Part shown: positions 1-8,940 of the stretch, piece after piece
Layout of the letters: every line of letters starts with the position of its first letter
How positions within the stretch are numbered: position 1 is the first letter of the stretch
NCBI RefSeq assembly: GCF_900114355.1
Contig: NZ_FOSS01000002.1
Location: 133,464 to 197,463 of the forward strand
DNA from: Lysobacter sp. cf310
GTDB taxonomy: Bacteria; Pseudomonadota; Gammaproteobacteria; Xanthomonadales; Xanthomonadaceae
Direction of reading: 5' to 3'
DNA length: 64,000 bases
Position numbers and translations under genes: made by a program
Notes under the pieces: model-generated
Databases searched by the model: none
The model's input: the letters and a program-made list of their open reading frames with translations, nothing else
Told to the model about the DNA's origin: nothing

Positions 1-40
1 TGACCCGCATGCGCAGCAGGCGGAAGCCTTTGACCTTCAT
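1..40 (-). CDS. Possible N-terminus of a gene running off the left edge
   Basis: An ATG on the minus strand at 38-40 opens a frame of 13 codons, reading MKVKGFRLLRMRV, that continues past the window edge without a stop. No convincing Shine-Dalgarno sequence precedes it. The basic start followed by hydrophobic residues could be the start of a membrane or exported protein, but 13 residues are too few to identify anything. It could equally be a chance frame. Confidence 0.3.
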   Translation of the reverse strand, partial: MKVKGFRLLRMRV

Positions 41-63
41 GACGAAGAGACAAAAGCAAAGCC

Positions 64-190
64 AAAGCAAATCCTCCCCAACCCGCCCGGCCAGCAGGCA
101 CAGCCTGCTGGCGTTCAGCCGCGCACGAACCTGCGGTTCGTAAGCCGCACAGCTTCATCCTTTTCCAAAGGAGGACGCCTGAAGCAGTCG
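64..190. repeat. Degenerate AGCAAATC / TCCAAAGGAGG bipartite repeat downstream of tex
   Basis: This stretch begins AGCAAATCCTCCCC and ends with TTTTCCAAAGGAGGACGCC followed by TGAAGC. It is a diverged copy of the bipartite element seen more clearly at 17351-17480, 46406-46520 and 59924-60032. An internal imperfect dyad (CAGCAGGC...GCCTGCTG) may form a hairpin in the tex 3' region. No gene is seen between position 41 and the tex stop codon. Confidence 0.5.
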
Positions 191-195
191 CGGAA

Positions 196-2595
<2,400 letters not shown>

Positions 2596-2730
2596 TGCTT
2601 CCAATCGGTCTGGCACCCGCTAGCTGCGGGCTGGACCGATTGTCGCAACGCCGGGCGGCAGGGGAAACCCGTTGACAGCGGGCGCGGAAGCGGGGCCGAT
2701 TCCGCGCCGTCGCCGCAGCCGCGGGATTCG

Positions 2731-2739
2731 TGCTATATC
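2731..2739 (+). promoter_or_regulatory. Candidate extended -10 promoter element for the 2774-4194 pair
   Basis: The sequence TGCTATATC matches the extended -10 pattern TGnTATAAT with one mismatch and lies about 35 bases upstream of the ATG at 2774, leaving room for a short leader with the ACGGAGCG ribosome-binding site. No good -35 is seen at the right distance. This is pattern matching only. Confidence 0.35.
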
Positions 2740-2773
2740 GCGCGAACCGCTGGCTGCGTTCACGGAGCGAACC

Positions 2774-3397
2774 ATGGCGACCGCCCTGCCCCCGGCCCTG
2801 GCGCTGCTGCGGGCCATTTCCGATCCTTTTCCGGTCACGGCCATCGACATCCGCGCGCGTCTGCGCTTGCAGGATTTCGCGGTCGACACGGCCCAGGCGA
2901 CCGTGTTCGTGGCGCGCTCGATCGAGACGATGCTGGTGCTGCCGATCCGCATGCAATGGGATATCGCCGCGCGTCTGGCCGAACCGGTCGGCATGCACTG
3001 GGAGCGGATGTTCGTCGCCAGCGCCGAGGCGCCTTCGCAACGCCTGGTCCACGAGCGCGTGATCGAACAGCGCGCCGAGCTGGAACCGCTGATCGAGCGG
3101 CTCGCATGGCAATTGCGCCGCATCCTCGCCCAGTTCACTCCCGACGATCCCGAATCCGGCGCCGGCAACCCCCTGCGCGAACCCGACCAGGGCGGAAGCC
3201 CCGGGGGCGCGGCGGTGGCCGCCAGTTTCGAATCGACGGTCGTCGCCTACGGCGCCGATGCGGATACCTGGATACAGCCGCTCGAACAGGAGGCGATGCT
3301 GGTGGAGATCGAGCCCGACTACTACCGCGAAGCCGACCTCGAGCCCGACGTCGATCCGGACGACGAAGCCCGCTACGACCGAGGCATGAACCTATGA
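2774..3397 (+). CDS. Conserved-looking hypothetical protein, first gene of a coupled pair
   Basis: I do not recognise this 207-residue protein. The ATG at 2774 is preceded by ACGGAGCGAACC, a good ribosome-binding site. There is no signal peptide or membrane segment. The N-terminal 120 residues are mixed alpha/beta with a helical stretch (LVHERVIEQRAELEPLIERLAWQL, quoted in part), followed by a Gly/Ser/Pro-rich linker. The C-terminal tail is very acidic (EIEPDYYREADLEPDVDPDD). It overlaps the next gene by ATGA, so the two are probably translated together and may form a complex. The acidic tail could mimic nucleic acid or bind a basic partner; that is speculation. Coding is supported by codon bias and the overlap. 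Confidence 0.75.
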   Translation: MATALPPALALLRAISDPFPVTAIDIRARLRLQDFAVDTAQATVFVARSIETMLVLPIRMQWDIAARLAEPVGMHWERMFVASAEAPSQRLVHERVIEQRAELEPLIERLAWQLRRILAQFTPDDPESGAGNPLREPDQGGSPGGAAVAASFESTVVAYGADADTWIQPLEQEAMLVEIEPDYYREADLEPDVDPDDEARYDRGMNL

Positions 3398-4194
3398 GCA
3401 AGGTCGCCTTCGACATCGACCAGGCCATCGCGGAAGTCGGCCGGATCGCCGACGCACTAGGCGCGCACGTGAAGGATCGCCACCTGCGCCACAGCAACAA
3501 GAACCACGAGAAAGGCAAGTGCTACGAAGCCTGGGTGATGCTGGCGTTCTCGGCCGCGTTGGTGGAGGAACTGAAAACCCGTGCGCTGGCGTCGTACCAC
3601 GCTTGTTGGCATCTCGGCTCCGGCGCTGCGGCCAAGAGTAGCGACCGTGCGGTGTTTCGCGGCAGCCCCGGCCTGCTCGGCATGGGCGCCGACAGTCCGG
3701 GGTACATCGCCCTCTACCGAAACGCGCAGCCGATCGCGCAACTGCACAACTCGCTCACGTTCACCGGTCGCAGCGGTGTCGGGCACGAATTCGATATCGC
3801 CCTGCTGCGCCCGGGCGCCGTGGACGAGGAACGTGCGCGCATCGCCGCCGGCGGCGGCACCGAGGGCGGTCATAGGATGCCGGCGTTGATGGCGCTGGAG
3901 CTCAAATGCCACGCGACCGATATCGCGATCGGCATCGCGCGCCAGGCCGTCGCCACTCGCTTCGACATATCGCTCAATGCCTGGCCCGCGACGCAACAGC
4001 CCCATCTGCCCGCCAACCCGCCCGGCAGCCGTCACGCGATGGTCTGCTACGAAGGCTTCAGCGAGGGGGCCCTCAGTTTCGGCCGTGCCTATCGGATCGG
4101 CGCCTACCCCCGGATCGGCAGAGAACTCGATCCCGCCTGGGCGGGCCCGGAGACCATCGCCGCGCTGGCCGCCGACATGGTGGCGGCGGTCTGA
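3394..4194 (+). CDS. Hypothetical protein with PD-(D/E)xK-like nuclease signature
   Basis: A 266-residue soluble protein that I do not recognise by name. Its start ATG overlaps the stop of the upstream gene (ATGA), indicating translational coupling. Three spaced elements resemble the active site of the PD-(D/E)xK nuclease fold: Glu45 in a predicted first helix (GKCYEAWVML), Asp134 in a strand (GHEFDIALL), and Glu169-Leu-Lys171 in the next strand (LMALELKCH). In restriction-like nucleases the order helix E, strand D, strand ExK coordinates metal for phosphodiester cleavage. The spacing of 35 residues between D134 and E169 is long but occurs when a loop is inserted. There is no methylase, helicase or other restriction gene nearby. 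A non-nuclease role cannot be excluded. Confidence 0.7.
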   Translation: MSKVAFDIDQAIAEVGRIADALGAHVKDRHLRHSNKNHEKGKCYEAWVMLAFSAALVEELKTRALASYHACWHLGSGAAAKSSDRAVFRGSPGLLGMGADSPGYIALYRNAQPIAQLHNSLTFTGRSGVGHEFDIALLRPGAVDEERARIAAGGGTEGGHRMPALMALELKCHATDIAIGIARQAVATRFDISLNAWPATQQPHLPANPPGSRHAMVCYEGFSEGALSFGRAYRIGAYPRIGRELDPAWAGPETIAALAADMVAAV

Positions 4195-4220
4195 ACCGCC
4201 ACCACCGCCGATGCCAGACA

Positions 4221-4252
4221 GATGAGAGTCAATCTCATCAATCGGCTACAAT
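4221..4252 (+). promoter_or_regulatory. Fur-box-like palindrome overlapping the fpr promoter
   Basis: A perfect 7-bp dyad, GATGAGA (4221-4227) and TCTCATC (4233-4239), is separated by GTCAA. Its core TGAGAGTCAATCTCA fits the 7-1-7 architecture of a Fur box with several mismatches. A -10-like TACAAT lies at 4247-4252, so a repressor bound to the dyad would cover the -35 region of the following fpr gene at 4282. The dyad is seen in the sequence; assignment to Fur is inference. Confidence 0.55.
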
Positions 4253-4281
4253 GCGCTCCCAGCTCCACAGCCCTGCCCCAC

Positions 4282-5091
4282 ATGTCCTCCGCTTTTGGCA
4301 CCGAGACGGTGCTGGACGTCCGTCACTGGACCGACGACTACTTCAGCTTCACCACCACCCGCGACGACGGATTCCGCTTCGACAACGGCCAGTTCGTGAT
4401 GATCGGACTGCAGGTGCCGCAGGCGGACGGTTCGTCCAAGCCGTTGCTGCGCGCGTACTCGATCGCCAGCGCGAACTGGGAAGAACAACTGGAGTTCTTC
4501 AGCATCAAGGTGCCCAACGGCCCGCTGACCTCGCGCCTGAAGGAAATCCGCCCCGGCGACGAGGTGCTGATCGGCCGCAAGCCCACCGGCACCCTGCTGA
4601 TCCACGACCTGCACCCGGGCCGCAATCTGTACCTGCTGGGCACCGGCACCGGCTTCGCGCCGTGGCTGTCGGTGATCAAGGACCCGGAGACCTACGAACG
4701 CTTCGAGCGCGTGATCCTTTGCCACGGCGTACGCAGCGCGCAGGACCTGGCCTACCGCGACTACATCGTCAACGAGTTGCCCAAGCATGAATTCCTGGGC
4801 GAGCAGATCGCGGCCAAGCTGCGGTACTACCCGGCGGTGAGCCGCGAGGCCTTCGACTTCGTCGGCCGCGATCAACGCGGGCGCCTGACCGAGATGATGG
4901 CCAGCGGCCGCATGATGGAGCAGCTCGGCATCGAACCGCTCGCCGCCGAGCACGACCGCGCCATGATCTGCGGCAGCCCGCAGATGCTGGCCGATTTCCG
5001 CGAACTGCTGGACGGCCGCGGCTTCAGCGCGGCGCCGCGCATCGGCACGCCCGGCCAATACGTGTACGAGCGCGCGTTCGTCGAGAAATGA
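4282..5091 (+). CDS. fpr: Ferredoxin--NADP reductase
   Basis: A 269-residue FAD-dependent reductase that transfers electrons between NADPH and ferredoxin or flavodoxin in the cytoplasm. Visible motifs are the FAD-binding RAYSIAS (residues 57-63), the NADP-binding GTGTGFAPW, and the C-terminal ending YVYERAFVEK typical of the proteobacterial subclass. I take the ATG at 4282 rather than the ATG at 4222, because the upstream one lies inside the palindromic operator. The gene sits directly behind a Fur-like dyad, and Fpr enzymes that pair with Bfd/bacterioferritin are iron regulated in other bacteria, so iron control is plausible. It overlaps the downstream thioredoxin-like gene by ATGA. Confidence 0.95.
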   Translation: MSSAFGTETVLDVRHWTDDYFSFTTTRDDGFRFDNGQFVMIGLQVPQADGSSKPLLRAYSIASANWEEQLEFFSIKVPNGPLTSRLKEIRPGDEVLIGRKPTGTLLIHDLHPGRNLYLLGTGTGFAPWLSVIKDPETYERFERVILCHGVRSAQDLAYRDYIVNELPKHEFLGEQIAAKLRYYPAVSREAFDFVGRDQRGRLTEMMASGRMMEQLGIEPLAAEHDRAMICGSPQMLADFRELLDGRGFSAAPRIGTPGQYVYERAFVEK

Positions 5092-5681
5092 GCGCACGCC
5101 CGCCCTCGCCGCTCACCGATACGCTGCGAGGCTGGCTGTTCACAGCGATGCTGGCGCTGCTGTGCGGCGCGGCCGCGCTGTCGGCGCAGGCCGCGACGGA
5201 CCCGGCCAAACCCGCGACCGCGCAGGGCCCGCAGGTCGGCGACCTGCCGCCCGATTGGCTGGGGCTGGACCGCGACGGGAAGTCGATCCGGGTCAGCCAG
5301 TACCGCGGCAAGGTCGTGCTGGTGGTGTTCTGGGCCGGCTGGTGCGAGCAGTGCCGGCGCGAGCTGCCGCAGCTGTCGGCCCTGCAAACCGGGTTCGGCC
5401 GCGAGCGCCTGCAGATCGTCGCGATCAACTACGCCGAACCGCAGCGCGACTACGAAGCCTTCCTGCGTCTGAACCCCGGCCTGGATCTGCTGACCCTGCG
5501 CGACCCGGGCACGGTGGCGCGTTACTACCGCGTGCGCGCGGTGCCCAATGCCTTTCTGATCGACACACGCGGCCGGATCGCGCACGTGCAACGCGGTTAC
5601 ACGCCGGAAAAGGTCGAACGCCTGGTGCGCGAGCTGCACGCCCTGCTGCCGCCGGCGGCCGCGACGGCCGGCCGCGACTGA
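5088..5681 (+). CDS. TlpA-like periplasmic thioredoxin-fold protein
   Basis: A 197-residue exported thioredoxin-fold protein. An N-terminal hydrophobic stretch (residues 14-35, ending near AQA) serves as signal peptide or anchor. The thioredoxin domain carries FWAGWCEQC with redox cysteines C86 and C89, the conserved cis-Pro region RAVPNAFLI, and a terminal helix. Proteins of this type reduce or exchange disulfides in periplasmic proteins or serve cytochrome maturation. The EQ inside the CxxC and the lack of cytochrome-maturation neighbours leave the substrate open. The start overlaps the fpr stop codon (ATGA), implying shared expression with a cytoplasmic reductase. The gene ends 7 bp from the convergent LytTR gene. 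Confidence 0.9.
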   Translation: MSARPPSPLTDTLRGWLFTAMLALLCGAAALSAQAATDPAKPATAQGPQVGDLPPDWLGLDRDGKSIRVSQYRGKVVLVVFWAGWCEQCRRELPQLSALQTGFGRERLQIVAINYAEPQRDYEAFLRLNPGLDLLTLRDPGTVARYYRVRAVPNAFLIDTRGRIAHVQRGYTPEKVERLVRELHALLPPAAATAGRD

Positions 5682-5688
5682 GCCCGAC

Positions 5689-6624
5689 TCAGGCCGCGCG
5701 CCGGTCCTGGCGCAGCACGCCGCGATAACGCCGGCTGCAAGGGATACGGGTGCCGTCGCGCATGGTGATGCGCGCGTCGCCGCTCTCCAGCGGTTCGATC
5801 TCGCCCACGCAATCCAGGTTGACCATATAAGAACGGTGCACGCGCACGAAGCGCGCCGGGTCGAGCTGGGCCTCGATGGTGGCCATGGTGGTGCGCAGCG
5901 GATAGTCGCGCCCGCGCAGGTGCAGGTTCACGTAGTTGGACGAGGCCTGTAGCCATTCGACCTCGCCGGCCGCGATCAGGAACTCCTTGCCCAGCTTGCG
6001 CACCAGAAAGCGCTCGGGGCGCTCGGGCACGGCCGGCTCGGGCAGGTCGTCGGGCGCCGCCAGCAGGCTGGCCTCGCCCTGCCAACGCCGCATCAGCAGG
6101 CGGTAGGCCTCGATCCACAGCACCATATAGACGTAGGAACGCGCGTCCTTGAGGTACTCGTAGACGAAGCCCATGGTCCAGGAACCGTAGTCGTAGGTCT
6201 CGCCCAGCCCGGCGTAGATCAGCTTGCGCAGACTCACCATCAGGCTCACGTGCAGCAGCGACCAGATCACGCTTCCGAGCAAATGCAGGGCCAGCGCCCG
6301 GCGCCAGCCGTCGAAACGCAGCGGCACCCGGCGCGTGTACCAGACCAGGGCCGGGACCAGGCACAGCGCGACCAGGCAACTGGTCGCCTCCCACACCGCG
6401 GGCGCCCAATCGGGGATGTCCAGGCCGGCGCGGTGGATGTCGATGATGGTGGTCAGGGTGCCGCCGATCGCGTTGGCCACGAACAGCAGCACCCAACTGG
6501 CGATCTCGGCGGTGCGCCGCCAGGGCTGGTAGCGGTCCCAGGCGCTGAGCGGCGCGACCGGCTGGGCCGGCGGGATGGCGGTGTCGGCGTCGGCCGTCCG
6601 GGCCGCGGTCGGTTCGTAGTTCAT
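5689..6624 (-). CDS. Membrane-anchored LytTR-family DNA-binding regulator
   Basis: A 311-residue protein with four predicted transmembrane segments between about residues 38 and 180, followed by a C-terminal LytTR DNA-binding domain (about 205-305; the motifs VEWLQASSNYVNLHLRG, RVHRSYMVNLD and IPCSRRYR are typical). LytTR domains bind imperfect direct repeats upstream of target genes. Here the domain is fused to membrane helices rather than to a receiver domain, so the signal is probably sensed in the membrane without a separate histidine kinase. It is divergent from the acyltransferase gene at 6779, a likely but unproven target. The convergent tlpA-like gene ends 7 bp away. Confidence 0.9.
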   Translation of the reverse strand: MNYEPTAARTADADTAIPPAQPVAPLSAWDRYQPWRRTAEIASWVLLFVANAIGGTLTTIIDIHRAGLDIPDWAPAVWEATSCLVALCLVPALVWYTRRVPLRFDGWRRALALHLLGSVIWSLLHVSLMVSLRKLIYAGLGETYDYGSWTMGFVYEYLKDARSYVYMVLWIEAYRLLMRRWQGEASLLAAPDDLPEPAVPERPERFLVRKLGKEFLIAAGEVEWLQASSNYVNLHLRGRDYPLRTTMATIEAQLDPARFVRVHRSYMVNLDCVGEIEPLESGDARITMRDGTRIPCSRRYRGVLRQDRRAA

Positions 6625-6778
6625 GCGCGCATTCTCGCCTGTGCGGGTGCGGGCGCGGCAACCGGCCGTCCCCAGGGCCCGCGATTCGTCCCTGCGGGCT
6701 CGCCGTCGGTCACCTGGACGCTGCGCGCGGCGCCCGCTGCGGCAAGGCTGGCCGCACCTTCACTGCCGCGGACCGACC

Positions 6779-7975
6779 ATGCAACGCCGCCACGACATCG
6801 ACGCCCTGCGCGCGATCGCCTTCGCCTTCCTGATCCTCTACCACTGCGCCATGCTCTACGTCGCCGAGTGGGACTGGCATCTGAAAAGCACCCATCTGTC
6901 CGAGACGCTGCAGTTGCCGATGCTGTTCATGAACCGCTGGCGCATGGACCTGATCTTCCTGATCTCGGGCCTGTCGGTGCACTTCCTGTTGCGCGGCACC
7001 TCGCTGGGGCGCTTCGTGGCCCAGCGCAGCTGGCGCCTGCTGCTGCCGCTGACCTTCGGCTGCCTGGTGGTGGTGCCGATCCAGCCCTACGCCCAGGGCG
7101 TGGCCAACGGCCTGGTCGAGCCGGGCTTCGTCGACTTCCTGCTGCGCTACTACCAGTTCCAGCCCTGGCCCAAGGACGCCTTCGACGGCTGGGAGTACGG
7201 CTTCACCTGGAACCACCTGTGGTACCTGGCCTACCTGTGGGTCTACACCATCGCCCTGGCCGCCCTGCTGCCGCTGTTCCGCAACGGCCTGGGCCGGCGC
7301 CTGCATGCGCTGGTGACCGGCCTGCGTGGCTGGAAGCTGGTGATCCTGCCGGCCCTGCCGCTGGCCGTGGCGACCATGCTGCTGCAGCCGCACTTCGAGG
7401 AAACCGGCGACCTGATCCACGACTGGTACCGCCACGCGATCTACTTCAGCGTGTTCCTGTACGGCTATTGGCTGGGCAACGACAGCGGCCTGTGGAACGA
7501 GCTGGCGCGGCTGCGCAAGTGGACGCTGAGCCTGGCGCTGGGGCTGTTCGCGTTCTATCTGACCCTGGTGAAAGTGCTGCCCGACGAGATTCCGGATCTG
7601 CTGCAGAACAGCGTGTGGCTGCTGCGCAATCTGTACATCTGGTTCGCGATCTCCGCGATCCTGGGCTGGGGCCACGTGCTGCTCAACCGTCCGTTCCGCT
7701 GGCTGCCCTGGGCCAACGAGGCGGTCTATCCCTGGTACGTGCTGCACCAGAGCCTGATCGTGCTGATCGCCTACTGGATCCTGCCGCTGCACCTGGGCCC
7801 GGTGAGTGAACCGCTGATCGTGGTGGTGGGCACGGTGCTGGGCTGCTGGGGCCTGCACGCGATCATTCGCCGGGTGCCGCTGCTGCGGCCGTGCTTCGGG
7901 CTCAAGGCGCGGGTCCAGCCGCGCCGCCAGGCGATCGCGGCGACCGGCCTGCAAGCGGCGAACGACGCGGCTTGA
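6779..7975 (+). CDS. Acyltransferase-3 family membrane protein
   Basis: A 398-residue integral membrane protein of the acyltransferase-3 (OafA/OpgC-like) family. The N-terminal motif MQRRHDIDALRAIAF, the segment ILYHCAMLY and the HxSLxGL-like WYVLHQSLIVLIAYW region are typical, along with about ten hydrophobic helices. Family members transfer acyl groups to glycans, lipids or glucans at the cytoplasmic membrane; the acceptor here is unknown. The start at 6779 follows GCGGACCGACC. It lies 154 bp from, and divergent to, the membrane LytTR regulator, which suggests regulation by it. REP-type repeats follow the stop codon. Confidence 0.88.
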   Translation: MQRRHDIDALRAIAFAFLILYHCAMLYVAEWDWHLKSTHLSETLQLPMLFMNRWRMDLIFLISGLSVHFLLRGTSLGRFVAQRSWRLLLPLTFGCLVVVPIQPYAQGVANGLVEPGFVDFLLRYYQFQPWPKDAFDGWEYGFTWNHLWYLAYLWVYTIALAALLPLFRNGLGRRLHALVTGLRGWKLVILPALPLAVATMLLQPHFEETGDLIHDWYRHAIYFSVFLYGYWLGNDSGLWNELARLRKWTLSLALGLFAFYLTLVKVLPDEIPDLLQNSVWLLRNLYIWFAISAILGWGHVLLNRPFRWLPWANEAVYPWYVLHQSLIVLIAYWILPLHLGPVSEPLIVVVGTVLGCWGLHAIIRRVPLLRPCFGLKARVQPRRQAIAATGLQAANDAA

Positions 7976-8048
7976 GGGCTCTCGCGTCATCGCGCAGCGC
8001 TTAAGGACATCGCGCTGCGCTTAGGGACCTAAAGCGACGCCGTTTCCT

Positions 8049-8269
8049 GTGGGAGCGGCGTCAGCCGCGATCGCGCAAACGCCGATGCGGCGCAAGCAAC
8101 GACTAGCGGATCGTCGCCCTCCGTGGAGCAGCGCAGACCCTCGCTGTGTCGCTATCGCGGCTGACGCCGCTCCCACACAGGGCGAGGGCGTGGCGCCGCG
8201 GCTCCGGCTCGACCGAAGCGGCGCGGGCCTTGGCGATTGCGCGGTCGCGGCTCACGCCGCTGCTACCCC
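8049..8269. repeat. REP-type palindromic repeats (one + copy, two inverted copies)
   Basis: The 314-base gap 7976-8289 holds no gene. It contains a plus-oriented GTGGGAGCGGCGTCAGCCGC at 8049-8075, an inverted copy at about 8151-8178 and a diverged inverted copy at 8241-8269. Each unit is itself a hairpin (GCGGC...GCCGC) with a short conserved head (GTAGGAG or GTGGGAG). The head-to-head arrangement is like the REP/BIME units associated with RAYT transposases. Confidence 0.8.
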
Positions 8270-8289
8270 AAAACGAGAGCAACAACGGC

Positions 8290-8772
8290 TCAGGCCAGCG
8301 CCTTCTCGATATCCGACGCGATCGATTCGGGCTTGTCGGTCGGGGCGTAGCGCTTGATGACCTTGCCGTCGCGGCCGACCAGGAACTTGCTGAAGTTCCA
8401 TTTGATCGCATCGATGCCGAGGAAACCGCCCTTCTCGTCCTTCAGCCATTTCCACAGCGGATGCGCCTGGTCGCCGTTGACGTCGACCTTGGCGTACAGC
8501 GGGAAGCTCACATCGTAGGTCAGCGAGCAGAACTCCTTGATCTCGGCCTCGTTGCCCGGTTCCTGGTGGCCGAACTGGTCGCAGGGGAAGCCCAGCACCT
8601 CGAAGCCCTGCGCCGAGTACTTGCGCTCCAACTGTTCCAGACCGGTGTACTGCGGGGTGAAGCCGCACTGCGAGGCGACATTGACGATCAGCAGCACCTT
8701 GCCGCGGTACTCGTCCAGCGAGCGCGGCTGGCCGTCGATGTCGGTGGCGGTGAAGTCGTAGGCGGTGGTCAT
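8290..8772 (-). CDS. Glutathione peroxidase (Cys type)
   Basis: A 160-residue thiol peroxidase of the GPx/BtuE family that reduces hydrogen and organic peroxides using glutathione or thioredoxin. The catalytic position is cysteine, C36 in NVASQCGFT, not selenocysteine. The second motif GFPCDQFGHQEPG contributes Q70, and KWNFSKFLV supplies the conserved Trp-Asn. No signal peptide is present, so it acts in the cytoplasm. It lies downstream of the TonB-dependent receptor on the same strand, but a strong terminator between them argues for its own promoter. Confidence 0.95.
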   Translation of the reverse strand: MTTAYDFTATDIDGQPRSLDEYRGKVLLIVNVASQCGFTPQYTGLEQLERKYSAQGFEVLGFPCDQFGHQEPGNEAEIKEFCSLTYDVSFPLYAKVDVNGDQAHPLWKWLKDEKGGFLGIDAIKWNFSKFLVGRDGKVIKRYAPTDKPESIASDIEKALA

Positions 8773-8881
8773 GGGACAGGCTCCGAGGGGGCTGGACGCA
8801 CGATAGCGCTTCGCACGGGCGACAGCCTAGCGGGCCGACGGTCAAGGCCGCGGCAACGTCGCTGCCCTGCCCGCGCCAGGC

Positions 8882-8917
8882 AAAAAAACGAACGGCCCGC
8901 ACTGGGCGGGCCGTTCG
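8882..8917 (-). terminator. Rho-independent terminator of the TonB-dependent receptor gene
   Basis: On the minus strand a 12-bp perfect stem (CGAACGGCCCGC at 8889-8900 pairing with 8906-8917, 5-base loop) is followed by seven T residues (8882-8888). It starts 23 bases after the receptor stop codon. Confidence 0.9.
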
Positions 8918-8940
8918 CGTTGCAACCGGGCGGGCCTGGA

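Noticed and set aside
2672-2677. TTGACA at 2672 as the -35 for the 2774 gene
   Set aside because: No -10 sequence occurs at 16-18 bases; the TATATC at 2734 is too far away.
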